Assembly: GCA_039820405.1 (NCBI GenBank) | Contig: JBCBQC010000025.1 | Coordinates: forward strand, 1 to 64,000 | Origin: CALLVY01 sp937899855 | GTDB taxonomy: Bacteria > Bacteroidota > Bacteroidia > Chitinophagales > Saprospiraceae | DNA length: 64,000 nt | Direction of reading: 5' to 3' | In this document: positions 43,401 through 49,629 of the stretch, one piece after another | How positions within the stretch are numbered: the first letter of the stretch is position 1 | Layout of the letters: each line of letters begins with the position of its first letter | The notes under the pieces: model-generated | Told to the model about the DNA's origin: nothing | The model's database searches: none | The model's input: the letters and a program-made list of their open reading frames with translations, nothing else | Made by a program: the position numbers and the translations under genes

Positions 43401-44843
43401 GTGCTCATCCTCCGGACGGATGCGAACAATGCCCTCTTTGAATTGAACGGGGAGGACAACAATACCTTCTTCAATTTTATCACCACCAGCTTGCCCCTGC
43501 CTTCGGACCTGATCGTCAACAACCTGAGTTTTGATTCCATGGCGATGGTGGGCGAGGCCTTCGTGGTCAATTACGAGCTGTTCAACCAGGGCCTCAACCC
43601 GGCGGCCGGGGTGATGAGTGACTTGGTTTACCTCTCTACCGATTCGCTGCTCGACGTCTCGGACGTGAAGCACATCGGGCCGGTACAGCGCAACATCAAT
43701 CTGGCGCCCAACGCGAGTCTGAGCCTGAGTCCTTCGGACCGTACCCCCGGGGTGCCGCTGGGCGAATACTTCGTGATCGTACAGACCGATATCCTGAACA
43801 ACATTTTTGAAAACAGCGATACCAACAACGTTACCATTTCGAGTCAGAAGGTGACCATCTCGGTGGCCGAATTGCCATTGGACGTCGTATTGCAAAAAAC
43901 CTTGTTCAACAACGAGGGCATCTACTACCGCATCGAGATTCCCGATAGCCTGAGTGGCGAAACCATGCTGGTGACCCTCGACGCCCTGGGGACGCAGGGG
44001 ATCAACGAACTGTTCCTGAGCTACGGCCAAGTGCCCACCCGCTCGGTACACGACTTTGCCTTCTCCGACCCCTTCGCCCCGGATCAGGAAATCATCGTTC
44101 CCGAGCTCCAGGCCGGTACCTACTACCTGCTGGGCTACGGGGTCAATGACGGGGCGGCCCAGCAGCAGACCGTGGACTTTAAGGCCGAGATCATCCCCTT
44201 CCAGATTCGCAACGTCGAGGCGACGACGGGGGGCAATACCGGCAATGTAACGCTCAAGATCGAGGGGGCCAAGTTTACGCCCGACATGGACTTGGAACTC
44301 TTTAAGGCGGCCTTGGGTGGGGTGTCGGCGCACCGGCTCACCTACATCAATTCGACCAAAGTCTTCGCCACTTTCAACCTGGCCGGTGCCAGCCTGGGGG
44401 TATACGATCTGATTGGCACCAAGCCGACCGAAACGGCCCTGCTGGCGGATGGTTTTGAGGTGGTGGATGGTGGTGCGGGTACGACCACGGGCAGCGGTGG
44501 CGGTGGCTTTTTCTGCAACATCGTCAACGTGGGCTCGGAAGACAATTTGAGTAAAAACTTCCAACATCCCGCTCAGGTTCGGGTCAATCGGCTGGTTCCG
44601 ATTACGATCCAGTTTGGCAACAATGGTAACGTGGACATTCCCTGTCCCTTCCGCTGGTTGCTGAGTATGCGCGGGGCTCCCCTGTCTTTTGATCCCGATG
44701 CGGTGGAGGAAGGGGCGGAGGAATTGTACATCGAGTTTCAGGAGCCGGGTGGCCCGCCGGGTGTACTCCGGCCGGGGGCGACGAGTGCGGTGACGGTGTA
44801 TTCTTACTCTTCGCGTCCCTTGCGCTTTATTTTGAAAGAGTGA
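31416..44843 (+). CDS. Giant exported protein: GATase-like N-terminus, five beta-helix modules, eight CARDB repeats
   Basis: 4475 residues from the ATG at 31416, which gives a signal peptide (MKHLFAFLLLLVPLWSLPSL...SAQ). Residues ~25-240 resemble a ThuA/GATase-like extracellular domain (LLADHTLLFMEGSDDN, VSNGGNIFFNAAP). Five tandem modules of ~543 residues begin at about 349, 890, 1432, 1975 and 2520 (TYTIGG/YTLGG...). Each has a right-handed beta-helix and a CARDB-like domain with D-I-G-A-D-E-F between them. An Fn3-like segment follows, then eight CARDB repeats (residues ~3146-4145; PDLVVNNVQ, ADLVVSSII ...), then PPC-like and IPT-like domains. It ends at LRFILKE with no T9SS sorting domain. 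Probably an extended surface fibre; the RHS gene begins 28 bp later. Confidence 0.9.
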   Translation: MKHLFAFLLLLVPLWSLPSLSAQTQAAYLRSTVGQPWNSATNNTIMDDVFGAGSWSDLRYETVDIATLLADHTLLFMEGSDDNANELETFLTTHRPAIESWVSNGGNIFFNAAPNEGNGMNFGFGGISLSYNGSNNTGTARAYDVSLPLFNGPFLPVLANWSGNSFAHATISGPGMDTLVVDLSNASRVVVASKNWGAGRVIFGGMTTVNFHSPSSESFNLRRNILESLKFNPVPLDAGIVSVDSPRVFCAGPHDIEVTLANLGLDTLFDVTVNWEFNGVAATPLMYNTPLDTFGSGNNTVSLVLGTENFVAGQLYTIKAWTTNPNGMADTVNFNDTSTVVVSPGLAGTYTIGGATPDYPTFAAALADLHTFGVCDSVTFNVRNGTYNEQLEFLSVAGAGANSPIVFQSESGDSTQVILSFFNNSSSTNYTLLLNGVDWLTLRGMTLEASGTSFSRVISMIGGVNHLRLENNVIRSSSTTSTSTNRSLVYFTTNTVNEFLHVSHNVFQNGSGGLYFNGPTNNNNYLAGLEVLDNEFVNQYAFGMYLVYHTGALIDGNRFEVGGTYNSYRGIHLFRNYGSPRITTNQMYLPFGYRGILLDEVYGSVADPVLVANNFVSVDGTSTSYGIYSEDGTYQNIFHNTVRVGSTSLGSRPFMVTSGNNKVVFNNILANYGGGLAFYTNTPSAIGSSDYNDLYTTGPNLGFWSGNQADLDTWRTNSGQDLNSLSTDPLFADPTNYVVREILLNAAALPTPQVLGDIEGELRDASPDIGADEWTPPNSDAFLVQFQQPEAPFPVGNQSVAVLLKNNGTDSLFTADIDWAFNGSVQSPFNWSGTLGSGDTTTVAIGSMAFVVNQDYALRAWVSNPNGGVDAVPDNDTTLVENLYVALGGNYTLGGLSPDFNTFGEAVTNLTLGGVVDSVIFDVRDGTYNEQLVFTPILGAGADKSVRFQSELGDSTAVTLTFDSPSSANYTIYLNGVDHLSFARMTLAATDANYGRIIHLDGASNRIRLENNRLLGVPATSTSTNRALIYSTSGFVNDSLQLYHNYLQNGSYGLYFRASTSHVSGTEVVGNTFENQYYRAMDMDEHNRPVINDNLIQTNSASTDYTGIYSNDSNLGAEVRRNRVLANAYGAGMRFFDMTGTIANQAWIANNYVEIGANQGNTVYGIFFSSGSYHQLHYNSVRVTSTGLNASALYFSGGSNKRLSNNIWSNYGGGLAFFTSSTGNVLSSDFNNFFTPGPNFLSWGGTLWPTLSDWQNAGNLTEVNSISVPPFFRAPNDYRTAQSALNGAANPLPEVLIDLEGEVRDSLQPDIGADEFDLPATDAGVSAVLIPDIPFPIGNQLIQAILRNHGSDTLRSVTINWTVNGTPQAPINWTGTLLGSDTLRLDLNSVNFALNQAYELRAWTSSPNGGADPIAVNDTAGVDNLYAGLTGTYTIGGVSPDFSDFSNAANVLNIGGVVGPVTFNVRDGVYEEQIWLREFPGSDSLRQVLFQSESGDSTAVTLRFALGSSNNYLVLHDGTQWVRWRQLGFESASSLYQRLMVFSNGAGHIDLEQNFLRGPATTSTTTLRALVYMPNSNLIENLRLRNNRFVGGSHGIYLLGNTNGGNYAGGIEVDGNSFTDHYYRAMYLGGLRTAKVRNNTFLSNSNYSNIRGFEIANSYFGLEMTGNRVSGQNTGIGIFLDDVYGTVDQTVLLANNFVQVGGTNTVQGIYVDRGNYQKIYHNSVNLTNTNSNSYAYFANSGSNRQVYNNIFANVGGGRTYYTNSTTGSLQSDHNDLYTTGPTLGFYGSTTYADLATWQSGANRDTNSVSIDPLFVSDTDLHVTNVLLDKLGLGVAEVPVDIDGEARDPARPDLGADEFFTATEDASLVSIDSPVMPFAADLQSVFVTVLNNGLDTLESLELYWEVNGVVQAPFNWTGNLLSGETADSVNLGNFTFELDTAYTIRAWTANPNGLPDLENFNDTTEVSNLYAALGGEYTLGGSNPNFISFNHAATSLANGGVIAPVTFNVRNGTYEEQVSFGAVLGADATNTITFQSEQGDSSAVLLRYGNTTNTTNYVLQLDGADYFRFRQLSLESTSSVYSRVIFLFNGASYNEWTGNIVTGPNLTSTGTNQALVYSTSTDDEYNVFRYNRFVEGSYGIYLIGTNTANTERGTVIEYNDFRGQYYMGIRFLYQDAPRVSYNTIVGNSVYCCSYYGVYTNSCQNDWTYLGNTLTDIDHGFGFYFTNTDGSPTARGLLANNFVSVGQGASRASYGIYLTASDYNDIYYNSVRVESSNGSSRAFFLAGNETRVKNNIFANFNQGHAYYKQSGNNLETDFNALYAPQATLAYWDGSNATDLSTWRSLSGGAANSRSSDPAFVSPTDLHVDDVDLNNTGIPLASVSVDYDGEARDPLTPDIGADEFTPITTNDAEVLAILSPQPTVPFAAGVQDVVVEIKNNGADTLLQVNIDWTANGLPQLPYSWTGFLEPGERDTVTLGSFNFNLGFSNNLLVVSSQPNGQADNNTSNDTIQVQDLYPALLGTYTIGGSFPDFPSFSAAATSLNNGGILGPVTFQVRNGTYNEQLILGSIRGSGPANPILFQAENGQSDFVRLEHQNSNVSNYVVRLDGTDYITLQNLTLRSLGVFARIISLNNGANNVSILNNQLIAAGDDNDELIYSQNDTDQNLLIQGNRFVDGGSGVFLFGQNTSQLESGTRILDNVFENQTRYGIYLYYHDAPLVLDNQITTNSTRSDYHGIFMRHCDRDFRVERNRIIGGRGYGIQANRCDANLNERARIANNFIQVGGTNVAYGIYVFSGQFINFYHNSVHLTNTDPNSRVFYNSSGANKNVLNNVFANSGGGLAYYAATSLASSNFNDLYTTGPSLGYWLGTTVSDLSAWRALSGRDFNSVSANPLFYSDTDLHALQVALDSAATSVSGLTIDIDGEARDATFPDIGADEFDFLEDDLGIIAFLDPQEACDLGNGERVKVVVQNYGGLSQSGFDLAYRIGTAAPVVENAGSLLVQPGDTAHYIFATPADLSAFQVYQLEAYTLLTGDLNPATDSFSTSLQNYQTPAVVSNMLPADGALDIDPPVNFSWLPAAGALRYDLYLWEDGQPEPTVPLGQDLTQITFAYSSNSFIFGATYNWKIVAKNDFCETEGPTQSFTLRELPDLVVNNVQTIASPFSGQTIEVTWEVENQAIGSTGMTQWFDYLYLSADNVYQPNVDTYLGGFANLTALNSMERYSQMQLVTLPQGIQGDFYLFVVTDRTNQLIEGFEDNNVGTPANLLINLTPPADLVVSSIIAPNNAFSGSDIDVTWTVTNQGLGDIVSGTHRDYIFVSQESSYDPATAILLASERESSALVAGASYTDTRSVTLPASVFGDYFIHVYTDFQNRVYEYVFEDNNDETSDTLNVILTPPPDLQVSNISVPDSMDNRETITVQWVNVNLGATPATETFSDRIYISTHDSFDPDSVQLLRTISTSVDLNPGQFLNRSTTVNVPNERCDTQYFYVFTDYNNRVFEHTSEDNNISRSGAVIARTADVVVSQISLADTVQSGETITLQWTVTNQGLGDVVNFNRTDGIFLSTDPVPNPATDVSLGNLSYGGILEAGQGTNKQLDVTLPNGISGRYYFHLRTDTGDDIFEKDQEGNNSTTDSSTVQLAPWPDLRVDALLGLPDTAEAGEILHLDYIVRNYGTAGVAGTGSWEDRIFISPNPVWNPTDAVALQTRDILQPLAPGGSYTEQTSFVLPMLGGGAATGVCFIYVFADVSNDIFENTDEGNNVLRSNPINVSAPDPVDFAILSATSLPDTLSSGELVNLQWMVQNQGNTTALWAYPLWYDGIYLSLDSILDRSNDLFVVDYTRQGPLANLELYSNNQDFNLPNGIEGDYYVFLVADHTEVTNDATPDNSVRLIRPSSHPSGAARPIHIELTPSPDLQVSTLVAPAAATAGQPIQVIWTVDNLGLGSTVGTWTDKIYLSTDFDIDNDDPIIGTENQMRTILPGGSYTDTLEVFIPIDAVGNFVLILRTDANNALFELNGEDNNTFFNFITTSLPLPSDLIVNNLSFDSMAMVGEAFVVNYELFNQGLNPAAGVMSDLVYLSTDSLLDVSDVKHIGPVQRNINLAPNASLSLSPSDRTPGVPLGEYFVIVQTDILNNIFENSDTNNVTISSQKVTISVAELPLDVVLQKTLFNNEGIYYRIEIPDSLSGETMLVTLDALGTQGINELFLSYGQVPTRSVHDFAFSDPFAPDQEIIVPELQAGTYYLLGYGVNDGAAQQQTVDFKAEIIPFQIRNVEATTGGNTGNVTLKIEGAKFTPDMDLELFKAALGGVSAHRLTYINSTKVFATFNLAGASLGVYDLIGTKPTETALLADGFEVVDGGAGTTTGSGGGGFFCNIVNVGSEDNLSKNFQHPAQVRVNRLVPITIQFGNNGNVDIPCPFRWLLSMRGAPLSFDPDAVEEGAEELYIEFQEPGGPPGVLRPGATSAVTVYSYSSRPLRFILKE
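32460..40250 (+). repeat. Five tandem ~1.63-kb in-gene modules (beta-helix plus CARDB-like)
   Basis: Module starts are marked by the TYTIGG-type motif at 32460, 34083, 35709, 37338 and 38973, so unit lengths are 1623, 1626, 1629 and 1635 bp. Each module repeats the order TFNVRNGTYNEQ, SGDST, GNNKxxxNNIxANxGGGxxxY, DPLF, DIGADEF, then a CARDB-like strand set (PFNWTG). Copies differ by many substitutions but little in length, so the duplication is old and length-constrained. Confidence 0.85.
40851..43850 (+). repeat. Eight CARDB repeats in the giant gene
   Basis: Repeat starts read PDLVVNNVQ, ADLVVSSII, PDLQVSNIS, ADVVVSQIS, PDLRVDALL, VDFAILSAT, PDLQVSTLV and SDLIVNNLS, each followed by a W-x-V-x-N-Q-G type strand, a D-x-I/L-Y-L/I-S block and an E-x-x-x-x-N-N end. 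CARDB domains are extracellular adhesion-type beta-sandwich modules. Units are about 370-380 bp. Confidence 0.82.
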
Positions 44844-44871
44844 TGGCAAGAGTGATTTGGATTGGTAAAAA

Positions 44872-47800
44872 ATGAGAAAAAAAATTCGCATGCTTCAGTT
44901 TAAAAAGATTGTATCGCTGCTGGTATTGGTGCTGTTGGGCACCGCCCTGCTGGCGCAGAAGAACATCACCAAGCCCAACGTGACTGGCCCCAACGGGGTG
45001 AGCGTCAATACTTACACGGGGGGCTTGTTCCACCAGCGGCAGGACTTGATGATTCCCGGTCGGGGTTTGTCGATCGACCTGACTTTTAGCTATAATACCG
45101 TCAGTCGGGAACGCGACTGGGGCATGGGGCGGGGTTGGACTTTCAACTACAACATGGCCTACCGCTTCGACAGTCTCGACGTGGTGATTGAGCACATGGA
45201 TGGGAGTCGCAACCGCTACGTACCGAATGGTTCGGGGGGCTGGTCCTGTCCGACGGGTGTTTTTGATTCGCTTGAGCAGTACCAAGTAAATCAGTTTCTG
45301 CTGACGCGCAAGGATGGGATGAAGTACTACTTTGACGATGCCAGCCACCGCAAGTTGACCCGACTCGAAGACCGCAACGGCAACACCATTTCGCTGGCCT
45401 ACACCGATTCTCTGTTGACCACCATCACCGATCCTTCCGGTCGTCAGGTCATGCTGAGTTGGACCGACGGTCGGCTCCGTAAGATCACCGATCCGAACTG
45501 GAGTGGGGGGCGGGAAATCCAGTACACTTACGACGTACAGGGCAATCCGACCAGCGTTCGCGATGCCCTGTCGAATCTGACTGAATACACGTACGACAAC
45601 CAGTTTCGCATCACGGCCATCATCAACAAAAACGGGAGCCCGGTCAATATTACGTACAACTTTTTGGATGCCGTGCGGGAGATCATTTCGTGCGTGGGCA
45701 AGCAAACCTTGACCTACAACTACGAAAAACTCAAGACCTATCTGGTGGAGGAGATCGAGGGGAAAAAGCAAATTACCACGTATCAGTTTAACGAAGCGGG
45801 GCAGGTTATCCAACAGTCGGGCAACTGCTGTGGCTTTAACGTGAAATTTGAGTACGACGCGCGCAACAACATCACCAAACGGATTGATGCCAATGACAAC
45901 GCCACCTCCTTTGTGTACGACGATCGGGGGAATGTGCTCCAGGAAATCGATCCGCTGGGAAATGCGATGATTCGATCGTACGAGCCCGTTTTTAATAAAA
46001 TGACGAGTGAGCGAGACCGCAATGGCAACCTCACCCAGTACCTCTACGACCCCAATGGCAACCTACTGCGGGTCAACCACCCCCTGGGCATTAGCGAGGT
46101 CTACACCTACGACGCATTTGGCAACCTCACTTCGTTTACCGACGGTCGTGGCAACATCAATACGTACACCTACGACGTCAACGGGCAGTTGTTGACCTTT
46201 CTGGATCCCGCGGGTGGGGTAACGAGTTTTGCTTACGATGGAGTGAGCAACAATACCTCCTTTACGGTACCTAATGGACACACCACTCAGGTGACTTTTG
46301 ACCTGCTCAATCGGCCGACGAGTTATACCAATGCCCTCAATGAAAAGATTGAATTTACCTACGATGCGGAGGGGAACGAACTTACCTCAAAGGACGCCAA
46401 TGGCAACCTGACCAGTCGCACTTACGATGCCCTCAATCGCCTAATTGAGACGGCTGATCCCCTGGGTAATTCTTATTCGTACGAATACGACCAGCGGGAC
46501 AATTTGATCGCGATGGTCGATCCGCTGGGGCAGGCTTATCGCTACGAGTACAATAACCTGGGCCGTTTGGAAAGGGAGATCAATCCACTGGGCGAACTTA
46601 CCCTTTACGAATACGATGGAGTCGGCAACCTCATCACCCTCCTGCAAGCCGGGGGGAATACGATCAACATCACCTACGATATTCTAAATCGACCCACCTC
46701 GCTGATCGATGAGTTGGGTACCATCGCGGCCTATACCTACGATGAAAATTCGAATCGACTGACGCTGTCCGATGGCAACGGCAACGTGATCCGCTACGAG
46801 TACGATGCCCTCAATCGGAATACCAAGTTGACCGATCCTCTAGGCCGTTCGATTCTGTACACCTACGACGACAACGACAACCTGACCCAAATCATTGACC
46901 GCAAAGGCGATCCAAGCAACTTTGCTTACGACGCGCTGGATCGACGAGTGGGCAGTACCGATCCGCTGGGCAACACCATCAGTTACGGCTACGATGCCAA
47001 TGACAATTTTACCAGCCTTACCGACGCCCGCGGTAATGCCACGGTCTATACCTACGATGCGGCCAATCGAATCGTCAACGAACGCTACCCCGACAATCAG
47101 CAGCGTGGTTTTTCGTACGATGCGGCGGGTAACCTTCGCCAAATCACCGAACCCAACGGGGATCAGATCAACTACGGCTACGATGCCACCAACCGGATCA
47201 TTAGCCGGAGCATCCCCGGAGAAGCCAACGAGACCTTTACCTACGACGCCAAAGGACAGCTGACCAGTGCGACCAATGCCAATGCGACGGTTTTGCTTAC
47301 CTACGATCCCGTAGACCGGATGACCAGCGAGCGTTTGAACGGAAAGGTTACCAGTTATCAATACAATACGCCCGGACGGACCAAGGTCGTCAGCTACCCC
47401 AACGGGAAGCTATTTACCGAAACCTTCGACCTCCGCGGGCGACTGGTGAGTGTGGTCGATAACGCCACCCAGGAGGTCCTGACCACTTACGCTTTTGATG
47501 AAGGCAACCGCAAGGTCGGGCAGTCCAATCTCAATGGCACCAGCAGCACCATTGCTTACGATGACAATTCCAACGTCATCGGGGTGGGGCACTTGCTGAG
47601 TGGGTCGACCAAAGAATGGGAATACGGCCACAACAACAATGACAACAATATCTTCGAACGCAACCTGCACCGGCCCACCCGCTCCCGTCAGTTTGTTTAC
47701 GATGACTACAATCGCCTGTTGGAATTTAAACGAGGGACACTCAATGGGGCGGTTATCAATGCACCAAACAAGTCGGTAGCTTATGCTTACGATGGTGCCA

Positions 47801-49020
47801 ACAACCGCACGGCCCTCACCGTGGACGCTAACCCCACCAACTATACGACCAACAACCTCAACCAGTACACGGCCCTGACTGGTAGCGGTGCGGCGACCCT
47901 GAGTTACGGCGCCAATGGCAATCTGGAAAACGACGGAGTCTACACCTACGGTTACGACTACGCCAACCGCTTGGCGGAGGTGGATAATGGCAGTACGGCC
48001 CGGTACCTATACGATGCCTTGGAGCGACGAATTGCCAAGGTCATTGGTACCGATACGACGTTTTATTTCTACTCCATGCTGCGTCTGGTGGAGGAGCAAA
48101 ACGCGCTCGGTGCTACGGAAGCCCTTTACGTATACGGTGTAGACAGTGACGAGGTCCTGCTCTCCGAAAAGGGCAGCAGCCGTTATTTTTACCACCACAA
48201 CGCGATTGGATCGACGGTCCTGCTCTCCGACGACAGCGGACAGTTGGTCGAGCAGTACGATTACGATGCCTACGGGGCGGTCAGTTTCTTTGATGCGGCC
48301 GATAGCCCGCTGGTCAGTTCGGCGGTGGGCAATCCGATCCTGTTTACGGGGCAGTATTACGATACGGAAGTGGGGCTTTATTATTTCCGGGCCCGACATT
48401 ATGCGCCTGCCCTCGGCCGGTTTTTACAACGCGACCCCTTGGATTATGCCGATGGCCCCTCGCTTTACGAGTATACCTTTAGCAATCCCACCAACTGGAT
48501 TGATCCGCTGGGGCTGAGTAGCAATCCCTGCGACAAGCCCTGGTGGGAAGACTGTGTGGTGGGTGGGGCCTTGGGGGCCCTGGGTGGTTTGGTGACGGGT
48601 GGCCCCGTGGGGGCTGTGGCCGGAGGTGCGATTGGCTGCGTGAGTTCTACGGTATTTGGGACCAATCCGCTCGATGACATCCGCAATGGTGATTACTTTG
48701 GGGCGGCGGTGAATACGGGATTGAACTTTATCCCCGGGGGGATAGGTGGACGGGCGGCCCGCAATGGCAGTCAGTTTTTGCGCAAGGCCTTTGGCCCCGC
48801 CAAGCAGTGGTTACGGGTGGGTCCTTCCTACAGTAAGGCATTGGGACAGGGCATTTCCAAGTCCATTCGCTGGGGCGCCTCACCGGCGAAAAAGGGAAAA
48901 TACATCAAGCAGATTGGCAGTCCCCGACTACAGCGTTTTAACCAGTGGTTGCGGAGTAAAAAATTACCCTTTGGGGGTTGGCGCTCGGCGGACCCTGGAC
49001 ATTTTCACCTCAAAAAGTAA
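44872..49020 (+). CDS. Sec-exported RHS/YD-repeat polymorphic toxin
   Basis: 1382 residues from the ATG at 44872; an internal Met at 44890 (MLQFKKIVSLLVLVLLGTALL) also starts the signal peptide, which ends at LAQ. A DUF6531-like N-terminal segment (FSYNTVSRERDWGMGRGWTF) is followed by roughly 40 YD repeats (YTYDxxGN). The RHS core ends in RARHYAPALGRFLQRDPLDY and the cleavage-type NWIDPLGL. The variable tip begins with a small glycine-rich hydrophobic region (GGALGALGGLVTGGPVGAVA) and ends in a basic ~60-residue domain with a terminal DPGHFHLKK. I cannot name the toxin fold. No VgrG or T6SS gene is nearby, so export is by Sec. The likely immunity gene follows 13 bp later. Confidence 0.88.
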   Translation: MRKKIRMLQFKKIVSLLVLVLLGTALLAQKNITKPNVTGPNGVSVNTYTGGLFHQRQDLMIPGRGLSIDLTFSYNTVSRERDWGMGRGWTFNYNMAYRFDSLDVVIEHMDGSRNRYVPNGSGGWSCPTGVFDSLEQYQVNQFLLTRKDGMKYYFDDASHRKLTRLEDRNGNTISLAYTDSLLTTITDPSGRQVMLSWTDGRLRKITDPNWSGGREIQYTYDVQGNPTSVRDALSNLTEYTYDNQFRITAIINKNGSPVNITYNFLDAVREIISCVGKQTLTYNYEKLKTYLVEEIEGKKQITTYQFNEAGQVIQQSGNCCGFNVKFEYDARNNITKRIDANDNATSFVYDDRGNVLQEIDPLGNAMIRSYEPVFNKMTSERDRNGNLTQYLYDPNGNLLRVNHPLGISEVYTYDAFGNLTSFTDGRGNINTYTYDVNGQLLTFLDPAGGVTSFAYDGVSNNTSFTVPNGHTTQVTFDLLNRPTSYTNALNEKIEFTYDAEGNELTSKDANGNLTSRTYDALNRLIETADPLGNSYSYEYDQRDNLIAMVDPLGQAYRYEYNNLGRLEREINPLGELTLYEYDGVGNLITLLQAGGNTINITYDILNRPTSLIDELGTIAAYTYDENSNRLTLSDGNGNVIRYEYDALNRNTKLTDPLGRSILYTYDDNDNLTQIIDRKGDPSNFAYDALDRRVGSTDPLGNTISYGYDANDNFTSLTDARGNATVYTYDAANRIVNERYPDNQQRGFSYDAAGNLRQITEPNGDQINYGYDATNRIISRSIPGEANETFTYDAKGQLTSATNANATVLLTYDPVDRMTSERLNGKVTSYQYNTPGRTKVVSYPNGKLFTETFDLRGRLVSVVDNATQEVLTTYAFDEGNRKVGQSNLNGTSSTIAYDDNSNVIGVGHLLSGSTKEWEYGHNNNDNNIFERNLHRPTRSRQFVYDDYNRLLEFKRGTLNGAVINAPNKSVAYAYDGANNRTALTVDANPTNYTTNNLNQYTALTGSGAATLSYGANGNLENDGVYTYGYDYANRLAEVDNGSTARYLYDALERRIAKVIGTDTTFYFYSMLRLVEEQNALGATEALYVYGVDSDEVLLSEKGSSRYFYHHNAIGSTVLLSDDSGQLVEQYDYDAYGAVSFFDAADSPLVSSAVGNPILFTGQYYDTEVGLYYFRARHYAPALGRFLQRDPLDYADGPSLYEYTFSNPTNWIDPLGLSSNPCDKPWWEDCVVGGALGALGGLVTGGPVGAVAGGAIGCVSSTVFGTNPLDDIRNGDYFGAAVNTGLNFIPGGIGGRAARNGSQFLRKAFGPAKQWLRVGPSYSKALGQGISKSIRWGASPAKKGKYIKQIGSPRLQRFNQWLRSKKLPFGGWRSADPGHFHLKK

Positions 49021-49033
49021 TTGGAAAAGCGAT

Positions 49034-49612
49034 ATGGGAAAAATTAATTTAGGAAGCGGCGTAGTGTGGACGGATTCGGCCTTCTTGGACCGAAAGCGGG
49101 AAGGCGACCTGTTGGATACTCCCTGGACCCGGGCCCTGCAAGCACTATCGGAGGAGAAGGACCTGATCCCGGAGGGAGCGGTCTGCTACCTCCACGGGAT
49201 GGGGGCCCAAGTCAAGTCCACTTACGCCAGCCTTCCTCCCTCGGCGGACTACGAACTGCAGTGGTACGATTCCGTGCTGACGGGCTGGTGGCGGCCGCTC
49301 CGCCACGTGATGGCCAGCTACGAGGGTTTAATCAAAATCAAGGCATCAAAATCGATTTTACCCCTGTTCGAAAAGGTCGTGGAAAATTCCATGGCGGGGC
49401 TGTTTATCTTTTCCGCCGCTGACGAAGGTGACTTTGTACAAGCCGTGACCAAAGACCGGGATGCCAGTCGGGCGGATGCCATCGTCAAGCGCAGCGATCA
49501 TTTCCTCTGCTATTACATCGATGCGGACAACGAGGAATCCGACACTGGCCGGTACGAAATCTTATCGTACGGGATCAATTGTAAAGCATCAATCAAGAAC
49601 ATTTGGAGCTAA
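49034..49612 (+). CDS. Probable immunity protein for the RHS toxin
   Basis: 192 residues from the ATG at 49034, 13 bp after the toxin stop. No signal peptide, as expected for a cytoplasmic immunity protein. It is mixed alpha/beta and acidic to neutral (EGAVCYLHGMGAQVKSTYA, AGLFIFSAADEGDF, HFLCYYIDADNEESDTGRYE) and matches no family I recognise. Position directly behind a polymorphic-toxin tip is the main evidence. Codon use resembles that of the host genes. It lies 17 bp before the next exported protein. Confidence 0.65.
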   Translation: MGKINLGSGVVWTDSAFLDRKREGDLLDTPWTRALQALSEEKDLIPEGAVCYLHGMGAQVKSTYASLPPSADYELQWYDSVLTGWWRPLRHVMASYEGLIKIKASKSILPLFEKVVENSMAGLFIFSAADEGDFVQAVTKDRDASRADAIVKRSDHFLCYYIDADNEESDTGRYEILSYGINCKASIKNIWS

Positions 49613-49629
49613 CCTTAAAATGGTAATTT

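Noticed and set aside
32460..43850. CRISPR-like or satellite repeats within the giant gene
   Set aside because: The repeats are long coding modules in one frame with protein-level conservation, not short identical repeats with spacers.
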